The notes: generated by a model not told the origin, from the letters alone. A stretch of 64,000 nucleotides of DNA from Muribaculaceae bacterium (GCA_017405965.1 JAFQZK010000022.1:1-64000), one strand, 5' to 3'. Positions 34,840 to 44,375 are shown, counted from the first letter of the stretch. Numbers and translations: made by a program.

Positions 34840-35899
34840 CCTGCTTCTTGTTGGCGTTGTTATAATTAGAATTGTAGTAGTTTTTACTCTTGGTCTTCTT
34901 GGGTGTCACGACAGGCGTCGAGACGGCCTTTGAAACTGTAGCGGCATTGATGGGCTCGGGCTTGATAGACTCGTCGTATATCTTATAGTCCTCGTTCTGC
35001 TTGAGCAACTGCTTGAACTCCTCGGTGAAAAACGGCTCGAGTTTATCATACTCGACCAGAATCTCAATCGGGGAGCTGGAGATGCTGCCATGCTGGAATT
35101 CAAACTTGACACCTTTCTTTGTGCAGCACACCTCGGCGGGTACGTTCAAGGCATGTTGCAGCTTACGGTCATCGGAACGGCCACTGTTCAGTTCGTCAAT
35201 CTTCTTGTTGATGGTCTTGAGCAGTTTGGTCTCCTTATCCATGTCGGCCACCAGAATGTCCAGTCGCGAGAGCACACGCTGCCTCATCCTGTCATAGTGG
35301 ATGAAGTAGCTGTTCTCAGACGTCGTGTTGCCGTTGTATTCCACCTTGTCGATTTCCATCACCAGCAGGCGCTGTGATGTCATGTAGGGATAGACAAGCA
35401 CCTGACTCACGTTGCCATAGACCGGCACGATGGTGGGTGCCGACGACAACTTCTTGTAATCGTCGCCGATGGGCTTGTTGAACGACGGTGTATTGAGATA
35501 GACATAGCGCGCATCCTTCATCTGAGAGTGCGAGTTGCCGAAGGCACGCCCGATCAGTTCCTTGTTGAGAGCCGTCAGCTCACCGTCGCCGTTCACCTTC
35601 CTGGGCCAGCGCACCTTCACATGCTTGATGCTCGTGTAGCGTGAGCTGTTGTCACCGGGAATGCTGGGATTGTTGGCAATGAAGTAATAGACATTGTGCT
35701 GCAACTCGTCGAACAGGTCATCCTGAGACGCCGCCATAACGGTATCGGCCTCGACGACATAATCGGTCGAGTCGCGTTGTTCAAACAGGTTCTTGCTCTG
35801 GCCGCTGGCCTCGATGCGGCGCGACATATACCATCCCGCAGCCACCAAGTCAATGATGGTCAACAAGATGATGAGAATGATGAGGTTCTTTTTGGTCAT
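34736..35899 (-). CDS. Membrane-anchored protein of unknown function with basic C-terminus
   Basis: A 387-residue protein with an N-terminal hydrophobic segment (residues 6-23) and no lipobox, so it is probably anchored with its bulk in the periplasm. A polar domain of about 250 residues follows (NVYYFIANNPSIPGDN, YVYLNTPSFNKPIGDDYKKL). The last 55 residues are Lys/Arg/Tyr/Ser-rich (KPRYRSRRKYSGAKRRSGYH) and encoded on the strand opposite the end of the MBL gene. No family assigned. Upstream is ispH after a spacer of TTAGC repeats. Confidence 0.65.
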   Translation of the reverse strand: MTKKNLIILIILLTIIDLVAAGWYMSRRIEASGQSKNLFEQRDSTDYVVEADTVMAASQDDLFDELQHNVYYFIANNPSIPGDNSSRYTSIKHVKVRWPRKVNGDGELTALNKELIGRAFGNSHSQMKDARYVYLNTPSFNKPIGDDYKKLSSAPTIVPVYGNVSQVLVYPYMTSQRLLVMEIDKVEYNGNTTSENSYFIHYDRMRQRVLSRLDILVADMDKETKLLKTINKKIDELNSGRSDDRKLQHALNVPAEVCCTKKGVKFEFQHGSISSSPIEILVEYDKLEPFFTEEFKQLLKQNEDYKIYDESIKPEPINAATVSKAVSTPVVTPKKTKSKNYYNSNYNNANKKQVKPRYRSRRKYSGAKRRSGYHGYSGRRSWSRHQR

Positions 35900-35907
35900 A
35901 TTATTTT

Positions 35908-35938
35908 TTAGCTGTTAGCAGTTAGCCATTAGCATTCA
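35908..35938. repeat. Degenerate heptamer repeats (GTTAGCA-like)
   Basis: Four loose 7-base units (GTTAGCA, GTTAGCC, ATTAGCA, TTCAGC) in the spacer between the 387-residue gene and ispH. Confidence 0.55.
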
Positions 35939-35950
35939 GCTATATGTTTA

Positions 35951-36829
35951 TCAGTTTTTTGATGCTGTCAGTTCTTGCACGGCGTCACTCACGCGTTGCA
36001 TCAACCAGCGTGGCGTTGACGTGGCTCCGCAGATGCCGATTCGCTCCTTTCCCTCCAGCCAGGCGGGGTCGATGTCACTCTCACCACTGACAAGGTGAGA
36101 GTCGGGGTTGGCATCCAGACATTCGGCGAAAAGGATGCGCCCGTTGCTGCTTTTTGCCCCGCTGACGAACAAGATGAGCTCGTGCTGAGCCGCAAATTCT
36201 CGTATCTGCGGGATGCGATTGGCGACCGAGCGGCAGATGGTGTCAAAGCTGCGGAATGTCACACCGGGCTGCACACGTTGCTTGATTTCCTCGACAATGC
36301 GCTGAAACTCCTGCACGCTCTTGGTCGTTTGAGAATAGAGATAGATGTCACGCGAGTAGTCGATCTTATCGATCTCATCGATGTTCTCGATGACAGTGGC
36401 ACGGCCCTGGGTCTGACCCACGAGGCCCAACACCTCGGCATGGCCGCGCTTGCCGTAGATGACTATTTGCGGCGGATTGCCCTCGTTACTGTCGTTGAAA
36501 GTGGCTGCGATGCGCTGTTGAAGCTTGAGCACCACAGGGCAGGTGGCATCGATGATCTCGATGCGGTTGCGGCGCGCGGTTTCGTAGGTCTCGGGCGGTT
36601 CGCCATGAGCACGCAGGAGCACTTTCACGTCGTGCAACTGCTCCAGCTGGTCGTGAGTGATCGTTTCCAAGCCACGACTTTCCAGGCGATCGACCTCGGC
36701 GGTATTGTGTACAATGTCGCCCAGGCAGTACAGATGCCCGGTCTTGTTCAGTTCCTCCTCGGCCTTGCTGATGGCAGTCGTCACTCCGAAGCAGAACCCC
36801 GACCCCTTATCTATCTCGATAATCGCCAT
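35951..36829 (-). CDS. ispH: 4-hydroxy-3-methylbut-2-enyl diphosphate reductase
   Basis: Iron-sulfur enzyme for the last step of the MEP pathway, making IPP and DMAPP. The 292-residue protein has the three cluster cysteines: GFCFGV (Cys13), DATCPVV (about residue 96) and FDTICRS (about 198), plus the HGEPPE and GHAEV histidine motifs and the GICGATSTPRW end. cmk lies 55 bases upstream on the same strand, a pairing common in Bacteroidetes, so both probably use the repeated promoters at 37614-37765. Confidence 0.96.
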   Translation of the reverse strand: MAIIEIDKGSGFCFGVTTAISKAEEELNKTGHLYCLGDIVHNTAEVDRLESRGLETITHDQLEQLHDVKVLLRAHGEPPETYETARRNRIEIIDATCPVVLKLQQRIAATFNDSNEGNPPQIVIYGKRGHAEVLGLVGQTQGRATVIENIDEIDKIDYSRDIYLYSQTTKSVQEFQRIVEEIKQRVQPGVTFRSFDTICRSVANRIPQIREFAAQHELILFVSGAKSSNGRILFAECLDANPDSHLVSGESDIDPAWLEGKERIGICGATSTPRWLMQRVSDAVQELTASKN

Positions 36830-36884
36830 TTATCAGTTTCTAGTCCCTGGTTTCTTGTTGGCAAACACAAACTATTCAACGCGA

Positions 36885-37586
36885 TTAACACTTGGCTCTC
36901 TCGAGGTAGAGCTGATAGAGCCACTCGTCTTGCTGCTCAAAGGTCAAGTTGGAGTTATCGAGCACCACGGCATCCTCGGCCTGACGCAAGGGGCTTTCCT
37001 TGCGGGTACTGTCGATACGGTCACGCTCGGTGACGTTGGCCAGCACCTCGTCGAACGTCGTGGTGGTGTCGCCCTTGGAACGCAACTCGTCAAAGCGTCG
37101 CTGGGCACGCACCTGAGCACTTGCCGTGGCAAACACCTTCATCTCGGCATCGGGAAATACCACCGTGCCGATGTCGCGTCCGTCCATCACCAGGCCCTTG
37201 TCCTTACCCATGGCCTGCTGCTGGCGCACCATCTCCTTACGCACAAAACCGATGGCGGCAATAACGCTCACCACGTTGCTCACGCGCATGCTGCGGATAT
37301 AGCGCTCCACGTTCCTGCCGTTGAGCACCGTCACGCTCTTGCCGTCCTTGGTGGGGCGGAAAGTGATGACGATGTCGCCGTGCTTGAGATGTTCCTTGAG
37401 AGCCTTCTCGTCCACCTTATCGCCCTTGATGAGCTTGTTGCGCAAGGCAAACAAGGTCACGGCGCGGTACATGGCTCCCGTGTCCACATAGGCATAGCCA
37501 ATACGCTTGGCAAGCGTCTTGGCCATCGTGCTCTTGCCTGTTGACGAATGGCCGTCAATGGCAATAGTAATCTTCTTAAGTTTCAT
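36885..37586 (-). CDS. cmk: Cytidylate kinase
   Basis: Phosphorylates CMP and dCMP with ATP. The 233-residue protein has the P-loop [13 protein letters not shown] at the start, the nucleotide-binding [27 protein letters not shown], and [10 protein letters not shown] lid region. The Ser-Ser-Thr P-loop and the inserted NMP-binding segment are normal for the bacterial CMK family. ATG at 37584-37586; ispH follows. Confidence 0.95.
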   Translation of the reverse strand: MKLKKITIAIDGHSSTGKSTMAKTLAKRIGYAYVDTGAMYRAVTLFALRNKLIKGDKVDEKALKEHLKHGDIVITFRPTKDGKSVTVLNGRNVERYIRSMRVSNVVSVIAAIGFVRKEMVRQQQAMGKDKGLVMDGRDIGTVVFPDAEMKVFATASAQVRAQRRFDELRSKGDTTTTFDEVLANVTERDRIDSTRKESPLRQAEDAVVLDNSNLTFEQQDEWLYQLYLERAKC

Positions 37587-37613
37587 TGCTATCCATTAAT
37601 GTTGAATCTTGAC

Positions 37614-37776
37614 GGCAAAGATAGTGCAAGCCGAGCGAAATGCCAAATTTAATTGAGCATTTCCGAGACGCAGCCTATCTTGGCCCCCAGGCAAAGATAG
37701 TGCAAGCCGAGCGAAATGCCAAATTTATTTGAGCATTTCCGAGACGCAGCCTATCTTCGCTCCCAGGCAACGATAT
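37614..37776 (-). repeat. Tandem 76-bp repeat carrying duplicated promoters
   Basis: Copy 1 at 37614-37689 and copy 2 at 37690-37765, nearly identical, with the first bases of a third copy (GGCAACGATA) at 37766. On the minus strand each copy holds TTTG-N20-TATCTTTG: boxes at 37644-37647/37616-37623 and 37720-37723/37692-37699. Within each copy GAAATGC and GCATTTC also form an inverted repeat. The 303-base gap between cmk and phoH holds this and the phoH promoter. Confidence 0.85.
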
Positions 37777-37834
37777 AAAAAAAGCGATGCAGCAGAAAAA
37801 AACAACGCGACACGAGAAAAAAGTGATACAGATG

Positions 37835-37863
37835 TTGCAGTAAAGAAAAATTGAGTAACTTTG
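37835..37863 (+). promoter_or_regulatory. Promoter of phoH
   Basis: TTG (37835-37837), 18-base spacer, TAACTTTG (37856-37863). Confidence 0.6.
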
Positions 37864-37889
37864 TGGGTAGATTACATTAATGACATTGA

Positions 37890-38861
37890 ATGATCGAACG
37901 ACACATTATCATTGACAACGTTGATCCCGTCACTTTCTACGGGGTAAATAACTGTAACATACAACTTATCCGCAACTTGTTCCCAAAACTGCGCATGGCA
38001 GCTCGTGGCAGTGTCATCACCGTCATCGGCGACGACAGCGAGACCGCCAACTTTGAACAGAAAGTCCATGCCCTTGCCGACTACTGCGCCACCTACAACA
38101 CCCTGCCCGAGGATGTCATCATCGACACCATCAAGGGAACACCGCCCAAGCCGTTGAAGATGGATGACGTCATCGTGTACGGCGTGAACGGCAAGCCCAT
38201 CAGCGGCCGCACACCCAATCAACAGCTGCTGGTCAAGACGTTCGCCGAGAACGACCTTACCTTTGCCCTGGGTCCCGCCGGAACCGGCAAGACCTATCTA
38301 GCGGTAGCACTCGCCGTGCGGGCATTGAAGAACCGTGAGATACGCAAGATCATCCTCTCTCGTCCTGCTGTGGAGGCCGGCGAGAAACTGGGCTTCCTCC
38401 CCGGTGACATGAAAGACAAAATCGACCCCTACCTGCAGCCGCTGTATGACGCGCTTGAGGACATGATACCCGTGGCCAAGCTCAAGGAATACATGGAGAA
38501 CAACATCATCCAGATTGCACCGTTGGCCTTCATGCGTGGTCGCACGCTCAACGACGCTATCGTCGTCCTTGACGAGGCCCAGAACACCACGACCCACCAG
38601 ATCAAGATGTTCCTTACCCGCCTGGGATTGGGCTCCAAGATGATCATCACAGGTGACACCACCCAGATCGACTTGCCGCGCAGTTCGACATCAGGCCTGA
38701 TTCATGCCCTGCGTGTGCTCGACGGCGTGAAAGGCATCGGCAAGGTGGAGTTTGAGAAAAAAGATATCGTGCGCCATCACCTCGTGCAACGCATCGTCGA
38801 GGCCTACGAGCGCTTCCAGGAAAATCAGATTTCGGCAGACCCGAGACCAGATGATAAGTGA
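37890..38861 (+). CDS. PhoH family ATPase (PhoH-like, YbeZ type)
   Basis: A 323-residue P-loop protein. An N-terminal alpha/beta RNA-binding-like domain (residues 1-110) is followed by the PhoH ATPase domain: Walker A GPAGTGKTYLAVA near 130, RPAVEAGEKLGFLPGD, the LAFMRGRTLNDA block and Walker B VVLDEAQNTT. Members act with YbeY in rRNA and ribosome quality control. No ybeY lies in the window. The stop overlaps the start of menG by 11 bases. Confidence 0.93.
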   Translation: MIERHIIIDNVDPVTFYGVNNCNIQLIRNLFPKLRMAARGSVITVIGDDSETANFEQKVHALADYCATYNTLPEDVIIDTIKGTPPKPLKMDDVIVYGVNGKPISGRTPNQQLLVKTFAENDLTFALGPAGTGKTYLAVALAVRALKNREIRKIILSRPAVEAGEKLGFLPGDMKDKIDPYLQPLYDALEDMIPVAKLKEYMENNIIQIAPLAFMRGRTLNDAIVVLDEAQNTTTHQIKMFLTRLGLGSKMIITGDTTQIDLPRSSTSGLIHALRVLDGVKGIGKVEFEKKDIVRHHLVQRIVEAYERFQENQISADPRPDDK

Positions 38862-39636
38862 TCAGGGATTAGTGAAAACCACGAATCAAGATAACGGCAA
38901 CCGGGTCGAGCAAGTGACCCCCTACAGCGACCAGACAACCGCCAAGACCGAGCAGGTGAGGCAGATGTTTGACAGCATCGCGCCCGCTTATGACTTCATG
39001 AACCGCGCGATGACCCTGGGCATCGACATCTGGTGGCGATGGCTGGCCGTCAAGCGGCTCAAGCGACTGATGCCAACGACGATTCTCGACGTGGCAACCG
39101 GCACGGGAGACTTCGCCATCCAGTTGAACAACACGCTCCACCCGCATCACATCACGGGCATCGACCTGTCTCAGGGAATGCTCGATGAAGCTTGCCGCAA
39201 AGTCAAGGAAAAAGGCCTGGAGCAAGCCATCACTTTCGTGCAAGGTGACTGCATGGCGTTGCCGATGGAAGACGGCACGTTTGATGCGGTGACGGTAGCC
39301 TTCGGGGTGCGTAATTTTGAGCATCTGCAGCAGGGCTATCAGGAAATGGCTCGCGTGCTGCGTCCCGGGGGCATGTTGTGCGTGCTTGAACTCTCCACTC
39401 CCACCAGTCGCCTCATCCGCTGGTTCTATGACCTGTACACCTTGCACATCATCCCTGCCATCGGCGCGATGAAAAGCGGCGACAAGAGCGCCTACCGCTA
39501 CCTGCCGCAGAGCATCGCCGCCGTCCCCCAAGGCGACGACATGCTGCAACTGATGCGCAACGCAGGACTGCGCGACGCGTCATTCAAGCGCCTCACGCTA
39601 GGCGTCTGCACCATCTACACAGCTATTAAAAGTTAG
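38851..39636 (+). CDS. menG: Demethylmenaquinone methyltransferase (MenG/UbiE)
   Basis: Last step of menaquinone synthesis, methylating the demethylated quinone with SAM. The start at 38851 overlaps the phoH stop by 11 bases; upstream codons in the same frame lie within phoH and are not protein-like. The 261-residue protein has VRQMFDSIAPAYDFMNRAMTLGID in two parts, the SAM loop LDVATGTGDFA, and GVRNFEH, as well as the C-terminal SGDKSAYRYLPQS. menA, for the preceding step, is at 1186-2085. Heptamer repeats occur directly after the stop. Confidence 0.94.
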   Translation: MISDQGLVKTTNQDNGNRVEQVTPYSDQTTAKTEQVRQMFDSIAPAYDFMNRAMTLGIDIWWRWLAVKRLKRLMPTTILDVATGTGDFAIQLNNTLHPHHITGIDLSQGMLDEACRKVKEKGLEQAITFVQGDCMALPMEDGTFDAVTVAFGVRNFEHLQQGYQEMARVLRPGGMLCVLELSTPTSRLIRWFYDLYTLHIIPAIGAMKSGDKSAYRYLPQSIAAVPQGDDMLQLMRNAGLRDASFKRLTLGVCTIYTAIKS

Positions 39637-39659
39637 GAGTTAGGAATTAGAAGTTACAA

Positions 39660-40904
39660 TCAGGGCTCGTACTGATAGCCTAGGTTCTCGATACAGTCGA
39701 TGACGAGTTGGTCGGGGACGGAGCCTTCGACCAGTGCAGTTCCCTTGGCAAGATCAACGGTTACTTTTTCTACTCCGGGAAGGGCAGCAAGGCCTTTTTC
39801 CACATTGGCCTGGCAGTGAGGGCACATCATGCCTTTTACTTTGAATTCTTTCATTGCAGTGGTTTTATTACGGTTGATTTGATGTGATTTCCAGTATTTA
39901 ACGCCCAAGGCCACAACAATCATGCCAAGCAGGAAGATGCTGCACATGGTGTTGAACCACGATGCCCCATGCATGCCGTGATGCATGACATGACAAGGCA
40001 AGGCGGCGACAAACGTCTCGCGCAAGCCGGGCCAGTAGTCAACCAGTAAGCCAAAACCCATCGCCCCGCCGATTATGGAGAGCAGATAGACGATGGTCGC
40101 TTTGCGCCCGAAAGCCTTGTTCACCACAAACATCGACGCCACATTGGCTGCAGGGCCCGCCATCAGCAACACCAGCGCACAGCCAGGCGACATGCCCTTG
40201 AGCATCAACGCGGCAGCAATGGGGATGGATCCTGTGGCGCAGACATACATCGGCACGGCCACCAGCACGATGATGAACATATTCAAGAAGGGCCAGCGGG
40301 CATAGGTCGAGAAAAAGTCGTCGGGCAGCAACACGGTGATCAGCGTGGCCACAATCAGGCCCAGCAGCAGCCAGCGGCCGATGCTCTGCATCATGTCGAA
40401 GAAACCGTACTTGAAAGTCTCTACTATCTTGTTCCAGAAACCTTTGGGCAATTCGCTGAATTCATAACTGGCCTCGGTTGACACATCGTCAAGTGACCCC
40501 TTGCGTTCCCAGTGGCCCACGGCCAATCCGCCTATCAACGATGTCACCAACGCGGCGACAGGACGCAGGATGGCAAAGGGCAGCCCCATCATCGAATAGG
40601 TAGCTGCGATACTGTCCACGCCAGTCTGTGGTGTGGCGATGAGAAACGATGTGGAAGCCGCCCGCGAAGCTCCGCTGCGACGTAAAGCGACTGCTGTGGG
40701 AAGCACACCGCACGAACACAACGGCAAGGGGATACCGAAAGCCGCCGCAGTCGCCACCGAGCGCAGCCCTGTCCCCGCCAAATAGCGGCTATAGATCGCC
40801 GACGGCACGAACGCATGCAGCACACCCGCTATCAGGAAACCCAACAGCAGGTAGGGCGACATGCCGTTCAGCATCGACACGAAAGCATTCACATAGTCCA
40901 TCAT
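39660..40904 (-). CDS. SO_0444-type metal permease with C-terminal heavy-metal-associated domain
   Basis: A 414-residue inner-membrane protein. Eight or more hydrophobic helices carry the DUF318/YraQ permease pattern, with the conserved PLPLCSCGVLP segment, QTGVDSIAATY and a second half CATGSIPIAAALMLKGMSPG. Near residue 350 a heavy-metal-associated domain begins MKEFKVKGMMCPHCQANVEKGL, whose MxCPHC pair binds soft metals; the domain ends the protein. Fused proteins like this are linked to Cu/Zn efflux. The ATG at 40904 is preferred over the TTG at 40916 because the TAATTTTG box (40914-40921) covers the TTG, giving a transcript with almost no leader. Confidence 0.88.
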   Translation of the reverse strand: MMDYVNAFVSMLNGMSPYLLLGFLIAGVLHAFVPSAIYSRYLAGTGLRSVATAAAFGIPLPLCSCGVLPTAVALRRSGASRAASTSFLIATPQTGVDSIAATYSMMGLPFAILRPVAALVTSLIGGLAVGHWERKGSLDDVSTEASYEFSELPKGFWNKIVETFKYGFFDMMQSIGRWLLLGLIVATLITVLLPDDFFSTYARWPFLNMFIIVLVAVPMYVCATGSIPIAAALMLKGMSPGCALVLLMAGPAANVASMFVVNKAFGRKATIVYLLSIIGGAMGFGLLVDYWPGLRETFVAALPCHVMHHGMHGASWFNTMCSIFLLGMIVVALGVKYWKSHQINRNKTTAMKEFKVKGMMCPHCQANVEKGLAALPGVEKVTVDLAKGTALVEGSVPDQLVIDCIENLGYQYEP

Positions 40905-40913
40905 AACTGCAGG

Positions 40914-40921
40914 CAAAATTA
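40914..40921 (-). promoter_or_regulatory. -7 box of the permease gene
   Basis: Minus-strand TAATTTTG; its last base lies 9 bases before the ATG, so the message would have a few bases or none of leader. Confidence 0.5.
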
Positions 40922-40987
40922 CGAATAATTTTCTTTTTCGACCTGCAATCTGAGATCAAAAAGAACTTTTATCGAGAGTCGACGATG

Positions 40988-41908
40988 TTAGATCTTTAAG
41001 GTAATGGAAATAACCAAACCTCCTGAGGGGGCATTCTTGGCCGAGACCATACCGCCATGAAGCAAGACAGCATTCTTGACGATAGCCAGACCCAAGCCTG
41101 TGCCACCCAGAGATTTACTGCGCCCCTTATCAACGGTAAAGAACCGTTCAAAAATCCGCGAAATGAGATTTTCAGGCACGCCCTTCCCATTATCAGAGAT
41201 ATCTATGTCCCAGAAAGGAGTGTTCTTGCGAGCAGTGATTTCAATGGTCGTATCGTCACCGGCATAATTGATGGCATTGTCAATGATGTTGCGGAACACG
41301 CTATACAGCAGCGCCGTGTTACCTGTCACAATCACATCTTGAGGCATACAGTTCCTGACAGTCATCCTGTGAACATCAAATGAATGTTCACTCTCGCTGA
41401 TGATATCTGCCACCAGCAGGGAGACGTTAACTCGATCCATTTCCAGATCCTGGGCAGCATACTCCATCTTGTTTAACAGCGATATGTCTCGTAATAGAGA
41501 CGTCAGACGGGAAGCCTGCTCGTGGGTGCGGAGAATGAACTTGTGGGCAAGATCCGGCTCGATATCAGGGTTCTCGAGCAGCGTCTCGCTATAACCGAGA
41601 ATACTTGCTACCGGAGTCTTGAGCTCATGGGCAATGTTCTGGGTGAGTTCGCGTCTTAACTGACTGTTTTTCTCCTCTTGCTCGGTGGTGATTCTCTGGT
41701 CCATGCGCTTAGCGTATCGATACAGCAAGAAGCCTAGACCGGTCATGACAACGACCGAGAACAGGAGCAAGTGCCAGTCACTCATTTCATCAAAGACGTT
41801 GAGCCGTCGCCGGTCAAAATCCTCAAAAATGATGAAAATCACGGCATAAACAGCAAATATCGCCATTACTGTGAGGAACATCCTGTGCCCTTCAGTCAGT
41901 TTTTTCAT
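40988..41908 (-). CDS. Sensor histidine kinase (PhoR-like)
   Basis: A 306-residue inner-membrane kinase. Two hydrophobic segments (residues 10-28 and 46-64) enclose a loop of only about 17 residues, so there is no sizeable periplasmic sensor. The HisKA box NIAHELKTPVASILGY has His94; the ATPase domain has NAINYA, DNGKGVPE and GGTGLGLAIV. ATG at 41908 overlaps the regulator stop by 17 bases. Downstream of nptA and the response regulator, and lacking a large sensor like E. coli PhoR, it probably responds to phosphate through NptA's PhoU-like domain (inference). Confidence 0.88.
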   Translation of the reverse strand: MKKLTEGHRMFLTVMAIFAVYAVIFIIFEDFDRRRLNVFDEMSDWHLLLFSVVVMTGLGFLLYRYAKRMDQRITTEQEEKNSQLRRELTQNIAHELKTPVASILGYSETLLENPDIEPDLAHKFILRTHEQASRLTSLLRDISLLNKMEYAAQDLEMDRVNVSLLVADIISESEHSFDVHRMTVRNCMPQDVIVTGNTALLYSVFRNIIDNAINYAGDDTTIEITARKNTPFWDIDISDNGKGVPENLISRIFERFFTVDKGRSKSLGGTGLGLAIVKNAVLLHGGMVSAKNAPSGGLVISITLKI

Positions 41909-42590
41909 TTTCATTATCATTGGTGAAATAATAACCGTAGCCGTGACGTGTGCACAGGCAACGGCTGTAAGGTTCAATTTTCTTTCTTATTCGGGTGATG
42001 TTGACATCAACAGTCCTGGCAGACACGACGACCCCCGACGGCCACGCTTCGCGCATCAACTCTTCACGGCTGAAAACGTGTCCACGATGAGTCATAAGCA
42101 GCCACAGGATGTCGAATTCCAGACGAGACAATTCAACAGAAGTCCCGCTAATCACAACCGACTTATCCTCGTAGTTAACAATCATTTGATCGTGGGTTAC
42201 AACTGCTACAGGATGCCCCTTGCCTGAACGGGAGAGCACCGCTTTGATGCGAGCCTCCAGCTCTTTGACCGAGAAGGGCTTCGACACATAATCGTCGGCA
42301 CCGGCATCAAAGCCGTCAAGGATGTCGTGCTCGCTGTCCAGAGCCGTCAGGAAAATGATGGGGACAGCCCTTGCGTCCTCCCTGATGCGAATGCGTCGCG
42401 CTACCTCAACCCCGCTCATTACAGGCATCATCACATCCAGCAGCACCAGGTCGATCTGGTCGAAGTCTTTTTTCAGTGCCTCAACACCTGAATGGGCGAC
42501 AATCGTTTCATAACCGGCGTTGTGGAGATTGTAGGATAAAATCTCACACAAGTCGGGTTCATCATCAACTATAAGTATTGTCTTGCTCAT
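41892..42590 (-). CDS. OmpR/PhoB family response regulator
   Basis: A 232-residue two-domain regulator: receiver with acidic pair DDEPDL, phosphoacceptor Asp52 in LLDVMMP, Thr in FLTALD and Lys in SKPF; then a winged-helix domain with the LSRLEFDILWLL start and VSARTVDVNITRIRKKI recognition helix. Its start is 11 bases after the nptA stop and its end overlaps the kinase, so the three genes form one operon. PhoB is the likely identity from context. Confidence 0.9.
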   Translation of the reverse strand: MSKTILIVDDEPDLCEILSYNLHNAGYETIVAHSGVEALKKDFDQIDLVLLDVMMPVMSGVEVARRIRIREDARAVPIIFLTALDSEHDILDGFDAGADDYVSKPFSVKELEARIKAVLSRSGKGHPVAVVTHDQMIVNYEDKSVVISGTSVELSRLEFDILWLLMTHRGHVFSREELMREAWPSGVVVSARTVDVNITRIRKKIEPYSRCLCTRHGYGYYFTNDNENEKTD

Positions 42591-42601
42591 GGTTCACAAA
42601 A

Positions 42602-44335
42602 TTAAGCAAAATCTCTAACAGACATCGAAGAATCACTCAACAAACGCGCTTCCACGACATTAATCACATAATCGGCTAGCTGCTCACACTCCTCGACAAT
42701 GTCATTGAACAGCGTGCCGATGGAATAAGTGGTCTTTTGTTCATCCATTGCCTTAAGGTTTTTGGACTTCAATGAATTGCGCTGCTTGTTGATCTTATTC
42801 TCGATGTTTAACGATTCCATGCTGGTCACGTTCTCACGGCGACCGCCTATCACAAGATTCATCTGTGTCAACGATGTCTCGACAAGATCCATCATCTGTT
42901 TGAGGTCTTCGTGCTGGATTTCATTGAATTTCTCTCCATTATCGTGAAGCCTCTTCATCTTGCGGGCCAGGCTGAAACAGGAGTCACCGATAGATTCAAT
43001 CTCGTCTATTTGCCGATTCATCGAGCGGATTTTGGATTTGGTATCGGAACTCACATGGGCTTCACTCACCTGGGCGAGGAATTGGGCGATGCCGAATTCA
43101 ATCTTGTCGGCTTTGTCTTCATCGGCCTCAATTCCGTTAAACTCCTTCTCAAAGTCTTTGGTATCAATGAGAACCGTAAGCATCCTTGCACGATTGAACA
43201 TGTCTTGAACATGCTTGCCGAAATCTTTCACCTCTCGCTGTGCCTGAAGCACGGCGATTTCCGGGGTCTGGACAAGGCCTGCATTGATGTATTTGAACTG
43301 GTATTCTGACTCGTTCTCAACGTCTTCTTTATCCTTGAGCAACTTGCACACCAGCCATTCAATCTGCGGAATGAACCATATCAGCAGCAATGTGTTCAGC
43401 ACGTTAAAGCACGTGTGGAATGTAGCCAGGGCAAATGACAATTTCATCGGGTTGGGGTTTGCCGCTTCAGGAGACAGCCCTACCAGATTACACGACATGT
43501 TCACGAAGGGATAAAACACGGCAAGCACCCATATCACACCCACCACATTAAACACGAGATGGGCCAAAGCCGCCCTTCGTGCCTGGACGTTTCCTGTCAT
43601 AGCAGCGAGATTGGCTGTAAGCGTGGTACCGATGTTCTCTCCCATCACCAGAGCAATACCCAGATAGATGGACAGCGCTCCGCTCGTACACAGGATCATC
43701 GTGATAGCCATCAGTGCAGCTGACGACTGCACAATGCAGGTGAGAATGGTGCCGATGGCAAGAAAGATGATGATTGAAAGATAGTTCGAGGTATCGAAAC
43801 TAGAGAAGAAATTAACCAACGTAGCATTGTGCGCCAGGTCCATCTCCTTGCCTGTAGCCGAGAGGAGACCCAAGGAGAGAAACAGGAATGCTACGCCAAA
43901 CAACAAATCTCCCGCTATCCTATGCTTCTTGTTGTAAATGAGGATGACACCGATGACAAAGACTGGCCAAACCAAGTCCACGACATTGAACGAGAAGCCC
44001 GCAGACATAATCCATGCCGTCAATGTTGTGCCGATATTAGCACCCATAATCACGCTGATGGCCTGTGCCAGCGACAGCAACTGTGCATTAACAAACGAAA
44101 CCGTCATGACCGTTGTGGCCGATGAGGACTGGACTGCGACGGTAATGAGCATTCCTGAAAAAACTCCGGCAAAGCGGTTGCTCGTCATGGCTGACAAGGT
44201 GTGGCGCAAGTGTGGTCCACTCATCTTCTGCAATGATTCACTCATCATGATCATGCCGAATACCAGAATGGCAAGGGCGCCAATCATCTTCACCACGAGA
44301 AACCACATCGGGTAGTTGATAGACAATAATACCAT
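42602..44335 (-). CDS. nptA: Na/Pi cotransporter with PhoU-like C-terminal domain
   Basis: A 577-residue inner-membrane protein. Residues of about 1-330 hold two homologous transport halves, each with the QSS motif of this family (QSSSATTVM and QSSAALMAI). From about residue 345 a cytoplasmic PhoU-like helical domain follows (EIESIGDSCFSLARKMKRL). The ATG at 44335 is chosen; the frame goes on to a TTG at 44359. TAATTTTG on the minus strand (44376-44383) is the candidate promoter. Sodium-driven phosphate uptake is expected, and the next two genes are a two-component pair. Confidence 0.92.
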   Translation of the reverse strand: MVLLSINYPMWFLVVKMIGALAILVFGMIMMSESLQKMSGPHLRHTLSAMTSNRFAGVFSGMLITVAVQSSSATTVMTVSFVNAQLLSLAQAISVIMGANIGTTLTAWIMSAGFSFNVVDLVWPVFVIGVILIYNKKHRIAGDLLFGVAFLFLSLGLLSATGKEMDLAHNATLVNFFSSFDTSNYLSIIIFLAIGTILTCIVQSSAALMAITMILCTSGALSIYLGIALVMGENIGTTLTANLAAMTGNVQARRAALAHLVFNVVGVIWVLAVFYPFVNMSCNLVGLSPEAANPNPMKLSFALATFHTCFNVLNTLLLIWFIPQIEWLVCKLLKDKEDVENESEYQFKYINAGLVQTPEIAVLQAQREVKDFGKHVQDMFNRARMLTVLIDTKDFEKEFNGIEADEDKADKIEFGIAQFLAQVSEAHVSSDTKSKIRSMNRQIDEIESIGDSCFSLARKMKRLHDNGEKFNEIQHEDLKQMMDLVETSLTQMNLVIGGRRENVTSMESLNIENKINKQRNSLKSKNLKAMDEQKTTYSIGTLFNDIVEECEQLADYVINVVEARLLSDSSMSVRDFA

Positions 44336-44375
44336 AGTTTTGAATATATGTAATGTCAAGAAATAAAAAGTATGA

